From Streptomyces dioscori (lineage in GTDB: Bacteria > Actinomycetota > Actinomycetes > Streptomycetales > Streptomycetaceae), in contig NZ_KZ679040.1 of assembly GCF_003024195.1 (NCBI RefSeq), forward strand, positions 310,001-374,000: DNA of 64,000 bases, given 5' to 3'. This document shows, piece by piece, positions 60,098-64,000 of the stretch. The stretch's first letter is position 1, and each line of letters opens with the position of its first letter. The notes under the pieces are model-generated. The model saw only the letters and a program-made list of their open reading frames with translations. It did not search any database and was not told where the DNA came from. Made by a program: the position numbers and the translations under genes.

Positions 60098-61268
60098 CGT
60101 ACGGAAGAATCCAGCTCCCCGGCGCCGACGGCAGCCTGCGCACCTACACCCCCCGCGCCACCCCTCTCCAGGTCACCGCAGGCGCCCCTTTCGCTGCCCG
60201 TACGGTCTTCTCCGCGGCGCACGTGGTCGCCGACCCGTACGCCGATGTGTCGCCCGACTCGCCCGCCGCCGTCGACTGGGACGCCACCCTCGCCTTCCGC
60301 CGCCATCTGTGGTCCCACGGACTGGGTGTCGCCGAGGCGATGGACACCGCACAGCGGGGGATGGGCCTCGACTGGGCGGGCGCGGCCGAGCTGATCCGCC
60401 GCTCGTCGGCGGAGGCGAAGTCGGTCGGCGGCCTGATCGCCTGCGGCGTCGGCACCGACCAGCTGCCCGTCACCGAGATCGGCCACCCGTACAGCCTGGA
60501 CGAGGTGCGGGCGGCGTACGAGGAACAGCTGGCCCTGGTCGAGGAGTCCGGCTCCCAGGCCATCCTGATGGCCTCGCGCGCCCTCGCCGCCGTCGCCAAG
60601 GGCCCCGAGGACTACCTGGAGGTCTACGGCCACCTGCTGCGCCAGGCCGCCGAACCGGTGGTCCTGCACTGGCTGGGCCCGATGTTCGACCCGGCCCTGG
60701 AGGGCTACTGGGGCAGCACCGACCTGGACGCCGCCACCAACACCTTCCTCCAGGTCATCGCCGCCCACCCCGACAAGGTCGACGGCATCAAGGTCTCGCT
60801 GCTGGACGCGCGGCGCGAGATCGACCTGCGCCGCAAGCTCCCGGACGGGGTGCGCTGCTACACCGGCGACGACTTCAACTACCCCGAGCTGATCGCGGGC
60901 GACGACCAGGGCTTCAGCCACGCCCTGCTCGGCATCTTCGACCCGCTGGGCCCGCTGGCGGCCGAGGCGGTACGCGTCCTGGACACCGGTGACGTACGCG
61001 GCTTCCGCGCGCTCCTCGACCCCACCGTCGAACTCTCCCGCCACCTCTTCCAGACCCCCACCCGCTTCTACAAGACGGGCGTGGTGTTCCTGGCCTGGCT
61101 CGCGGGCCACCAGTCCCACTTCACGATGGTCGGCGGCCTGCAGTCGGCCCGCTCGCTCCCGCACCTGTCCCGGGCGTACGAACTCGCCGACGGCCTGGGC
61201 CTGTTCCCCGATCCGGCACTGGCCGAGACCCGTATGAAGAACCTGCTCTCCCTGTACGGAGTGAACCA

Positions 61269-61272
<4 letters not shown>
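60094..61272 (+). CDS. DUF993-family protein, dihydrodipicolinate synthase-like fold
   Basis: A 392-residue protein of the DUF993 family, distantly related to the DHDPS/aldolase TIM barrels. Visible: VDWDATLAFRRHLWSHGLGV near 60, MDTAQRGMGLDWAGAAELIR near 85, LACGVGTDQLP near 116, VVLHWLGPMFDPALEGYWG near 188 and DGIKVSLLDARREIDLRRKL near 230, where DGIKVS carries the Lys in the Schiff-base position. So an aldolase or dehydratase step is plausible but unproven. GTG 60094 overlaps the oxidoreductase stop, and its stop overlaps the isomerase start. Confidence 0.9.
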
Positions 61273-62150
<878 letters not shown>

Positions 62151-62186
62151 CGGACTGACGGCCCAGGGAGGACACCGCACGACGCC

Positions 62187-62224
62187 ATCGGGCCCACGCC
62201 GCCACCGCACGGCGCGGGCCCGAT
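62187..62224. terminator. Bidirectional terminator after the sugar operon
   Basis: ATCGGGCCCACGCCG (62187-62201) pairs with CGGCGCGGGCCCGAT (62210-62224) over 15 positions with one mismatch and an 8-nt loop, between convergent stops at 62150 and 62241. Confidence 0.9.
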
Positions 62225-62240
62225 ACCTGTCCACACCTGT

Positions 62241-62972
62241 CTACGCGTCGAGGATGTGCCGCAGATAGGCGTGCGGGTCGGCGAGATAGCGGCGCCAGTG
62301 GTCCACGACGCCGAGCTCCCGCCAGGCGACCCTGCGCATACCGTGGTCGCCGACCTCGACGATGTCCGCGCCGGGCAGGGCGGTCAGCAGGGGTGAGTGA
62401 GTGGCACAGACGACCTGGCCGCCCTCCTTGGCCAACCGGTCGATGTGCCCGATCAGTTCGAGGCACGAGGCAAAGGAGAGGGCGGCCTCCGGCTCGTCCA
62501 GGACGTAGAGCCCGGTGTGCAGGAACTTCCCGCGGAACGCCGCGAGAAAGCCCTCGCCATGGCTGACCGAGTCCGGCGACAGCCCCTCCCGGCCCAGGGC
62601 GTCCAGCGCGGTCTCGGCCCGCAGGAAGAAGCCCTTGCGGGCCGCCCAGCTGGTGGCCATCCGGCGCCCGCGCGGGGCCGCGTCGAACCGCATCCGCTCG
62701 CCGAGCGCCGACTTGCCCCGCGGGGAGGCGTAGCGCCAGTCGTGGGAGCCGCCGTAGGAGTCCAGCCCGAACCCCTCCGCCAGCGCCTCGACCAGGGTCG
62801 ACTTCCCCGAGCCGTTCTCCCCGACCAGAAAGGTCACCGGCGCGGTGAACCGCAGTCCCTCCTCGATCAGCTGCCGGACGCAGGGCACGGACCAGGGCCA
62901 GACGTCCTCGTCGTACGAGGAGAGGTGGGCATACGCGCGTTCGACGATCACCCGCCCAGTGTCGCGCAACAC
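62241..62972 (-). CDS. Orphan AAA ATPase (SMC/RecF-like)
   Basis: A 243-residue ATPase: Walker A PVTFLVGENGSGKSTLVEAL near 41, lid region GLDSYGGSHDWRYASPRGKS, Walker B GLYVLDEPEAALSFASCLEL near 145 and switch His in VVCATHSPLLTALPGADIVE near 180. This matches the small stand-alone AAA_15/ABC-type proteins of unknown role. Start GTG 62972; GTG 62951 possible. No nuclease partner lies beside it, unlike the ATPase at 36760. Confidence 0.85.
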   Translation of the reverse strand: MLRDTGRVIVERAYAHLSSYDEDVWPWSVPCVRQLIEEGLRFTAPVTFLVGENGSGKSTLVEALAEGFGLDSYGGSHDWRYASPRGKSALGERMRFDAAPRGRRMATSWAARKGFFLRAETALDALGREGLSPDSVSHGEGFLAAFRGKFLHTGLYVLDEPEAALSFASCLELIGHIDRLAKEGGQVVCATHSPLLTALPGADIVEVGDHGMRRVAWRELGVVDHWRRYLADPHAYLRHILDA

Positions 62973-63120
62973 GAGCGCCCGCCCCCGCTCGAAAAAAGCT
63001 CAAAAAAATCTCAAGCAACCGTGCAACCCTCCCCCCACCTCGCGGGTCGTACGTGGCATCAGAACCTTTGGAGGGGGATCCGGGGGGATCGCGGGGGTTC
63101 TGATCTGGGGGAGGGGAACC

Positions 63121-63150
63121 GAGGGGCCCGGTCGACGGACCGGGCCCCTC
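63121..63150 (-). terminator. Terminator of rbsK-rbsD
   Basis: GAGGGGCCCGGTC (63121-63133) and GACCGGGCCCCTC (63138-63150) are perfectly complementary over 13 bp with a 4-nt loop, downstream of the rbsD stop at 63195. A weaker inverted repeat, ATCAGAACC (63058-63066) and GGTTCTGAT (63096-63104), lies further downstream. Confidence 0.9.
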
Positions 63151-63153
63151 GAA

Positions 63154-63193
63154 ATATGTGCGGAGACCCCGGTATATGTGGGGAGACCCCGGT
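63154..63193. repeat. Two adjacent 20-bp direct repeats at the rbsD stop
   Basis: ATATGTGCGGAGACCCCGGT at 63154-63173 and the same with one change (GTGGGG for GTGCGG) at 63174-63193; the second ends one base before the rbsD stop codon. Confidence 0.9.
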
Positions 63194-63194
63194 G

Positions 63195-63587
63195 CTAGAA
63201 GAACACTCCGCACCGCAGCAGCACATTCGCGTACGGGCGCGCCTCGCCGGTCCGGACGATCAGGCGGGCGCCGGCCGACAGGGTCTTCAGCTCCTCGTGG
63301 GTGACGTGGGTCAGCGTGGTCGGGAAGCGGGCGGTCAGGAGCGCGGATGCCTCCGGGTTGGACGCGCGTACCTCCGTCGCCGCCGTCGCCCCCTCCACCA
63401 CCAGTTCTTCCAGCAGGCCCTCCAGGACCTCCTGGAACGACGGCACCCCGGCCCGGAAGGCGAGGTCCACGACCCGTGGGCCGGCCGGGATCGGCATGCC
63501 CGCGTCGCAGATCAGTACGCCGTCGCCGTGGCCCAGTTCAGCTGTCGCGCCTGCCAGGTGGCGGTTCAGTATTCCGGTCCTCTTCAT
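63195..63587 (-). CDS. rbsD: D-ribose pyranase
   Basis: Converts the pyranose to the furanose form of D-ribose for phosphorylation. 130 residues, normal length. Family features: KRTGILNRHLAGATAELGHG (catalytic His in NRHL), VLICDAGMPIPAGPRVVDLA near 25, FQEVLEGLLEELVVEGA near 51, VTHEELKTLSAGARLIVRTG near 95 and the end PYANVLLRCGVFF. ATG 63587 overlaps the rbsK stop (ATGA). Confidence 0.95.
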   Translation of the reverse strand: MKRTGILNRHLAGATAELGHGDGVLICDAGMPIPAGPRVVDLAFRAGVPSFQEVLEGLLEELVVEGATAATEVRASNPEASALLTARFPTTLTHVTHEELKTLSAGARLIVRTGEARPYANVLLRCGVFF

Positions 63588-64000
63588 ACGGCGGCGACCT
63601 CTTCGGCAGTGGGGAAGGACGCCTGCGCGCCCTGGCGGGTGACGGCGACGGCGCCCACGCGGGCCGCGTACGCCGCCGAGTCCGCGAGGGACTCGCCCGT
63701 GCCGAGGCGCCAGGCCAGCGCCGCGGTGAAGGAGTCGCCCGCGCCGGTCGTGTCCACGGCGGTCACCTCGACGGCGGGGACCCGGGCCGTGCCCGACGCG
63801 TCGGCGACCAGCGCGCCCTCCTCGCCCAGGGTGACGACCACCGAGCGCGGGCCGAGAGCCAGCAGCGCGCCGGCCCACTCCTCGGGGGTCGCGCCCGCGT
63901 CGGCGCCGAGCACCACCCGCGCCTCGTGCTCGTTCACGATCAGCGGGTCGCAGGCGGCGAGGACCGGGGCGGGCAACTCCCGGGGCGGGGAGGGGTTGAG
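63584..64000 (-). CDS. rbsK: Ribokinase, partial (N-terminus outside window)
   Basis: The C-terminal 138 codons of a PfkB-family sugar kinase. Visible: LIVNEHEARVVLGADAGATP, SVVVTLGEEGALVADASG, and the anion-hole/catalytic motif VDTTGAGDSFTAALAW with the catalytic Asp (GAGD). It ends AVTRQGAQASFPTAEEVAAV, typical of ribokinase. Coupled to rbsD by 4-bp overlap. The N-terminal half, and any transporter or regulator, lie beyond the window end. Confidence 0.92.
   Translation of the reverse strand, partial: LNPSPPRELPAPVLAACDPLIVNEHEARVVLGADAGATPEEWAGALLALGPRSVVVTLGEEGALVADASGTARVPAVEVTAVDTTGAGDSFTAALAWRLGTGESLADSAAYAARVGAVAVTRQGAQASFPTAEEVAAV

Overview
The window is a high-GC actinobacterial chromosome segment, almost certainly from a Streptomyces. 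Coding frames have nearly all G/C at the third codon position, GTG starts are common, genes are often joined by 4-bp ATGA/GTGA overlaps, and the gene order (glmS, secreted hexosaminidase, desferrioxamine genes, leucine-type acyl-CoA genes, agmatinase) matches my memory of the S. coelicolor SCO2770-SCO2789 region. I saw no rRNA, tRNA, insertion sequence or CRISPR array.

Left part (1-14.1 kb): the N-terminal half of a GlxA/AraC-type regulator, a small membrane protein, a universal stress protein, glmS with a small upstream partner, a DUF4429/SHOCT protein, a secreted GH20 hexosaminidase, and the desferrioxamine siderophore operon desABCD preceded by the receptor lipoprotein gene desE. Both desA and desE have an iron box (DmdR/IdeR type).

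14.3-31.4 kb: a broken Rpn/PD-(D/E)XK-type gene and a DUF397-like remnant; then a four-gene operon (acyl-CoA dehydrogenase, HMG-CoA lyase, two carboxylase subunits) that looks like leucine/isovalerate breakdown, with a divergent TetR gene and two operator-like palindromes between them. A second acyl-CoA dehydrogenase, a TesB thioesterase and a phosphatase-like gene follow. Then a PucR regulator diverges from a translationally coupled operon of sodium/solute symporter, agmatinase-family hydrolase and thiamine-diphosphate enzyme, which suggests uptake and breakdown of a guanidino compound.

31.4-51.3 kb: secreted FG-GAP protein, secreted endonuclease I, and a GT39 membrane glycosyltransferase with a very long Gly/Gln tail. 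At 36.7-44.1 kb lies the accessory block: an OLD-like AAA ATPase and an RloB protein, followed by one polypeptide that joins a type I N6-adenine methylase to a specificity-like C-terminus, with no HsdR in the window; next to it are an Scr1-type HTH/DUF397 pair and two small unknown proteins. This is the most likely under-described (defence-type) system here. After it come a phytase-like esterase, a fused asymmetric ABC exporter, a small secreted protein and an S28 peptidase.

51.3-64 kb: a lipoprotein, a Tat-exported GH3 hexosaminidase, a sugar isomerase, a MarR-GNAT fusion, a LacI repressor divergent from a three-gene sugar operon (oxidoreductase, DUF993 protein, isomerase/epimerase) with a clear promoter and operator, an orphan ATPase, and rbsD-rbsK cut by the window end.

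Two features run through the whole window. A GC-rich intergenic repeat (core GCGCAGTTCCCCGCGCCCCT) occurs about two dozen times in seven spacers, six of them just downstream of a stop codon, and wherever both orientations occur they are arranged head to head. A second repeat type, plus another hairpin, sits inside the coding frame of the carboxylase alpha subunit.
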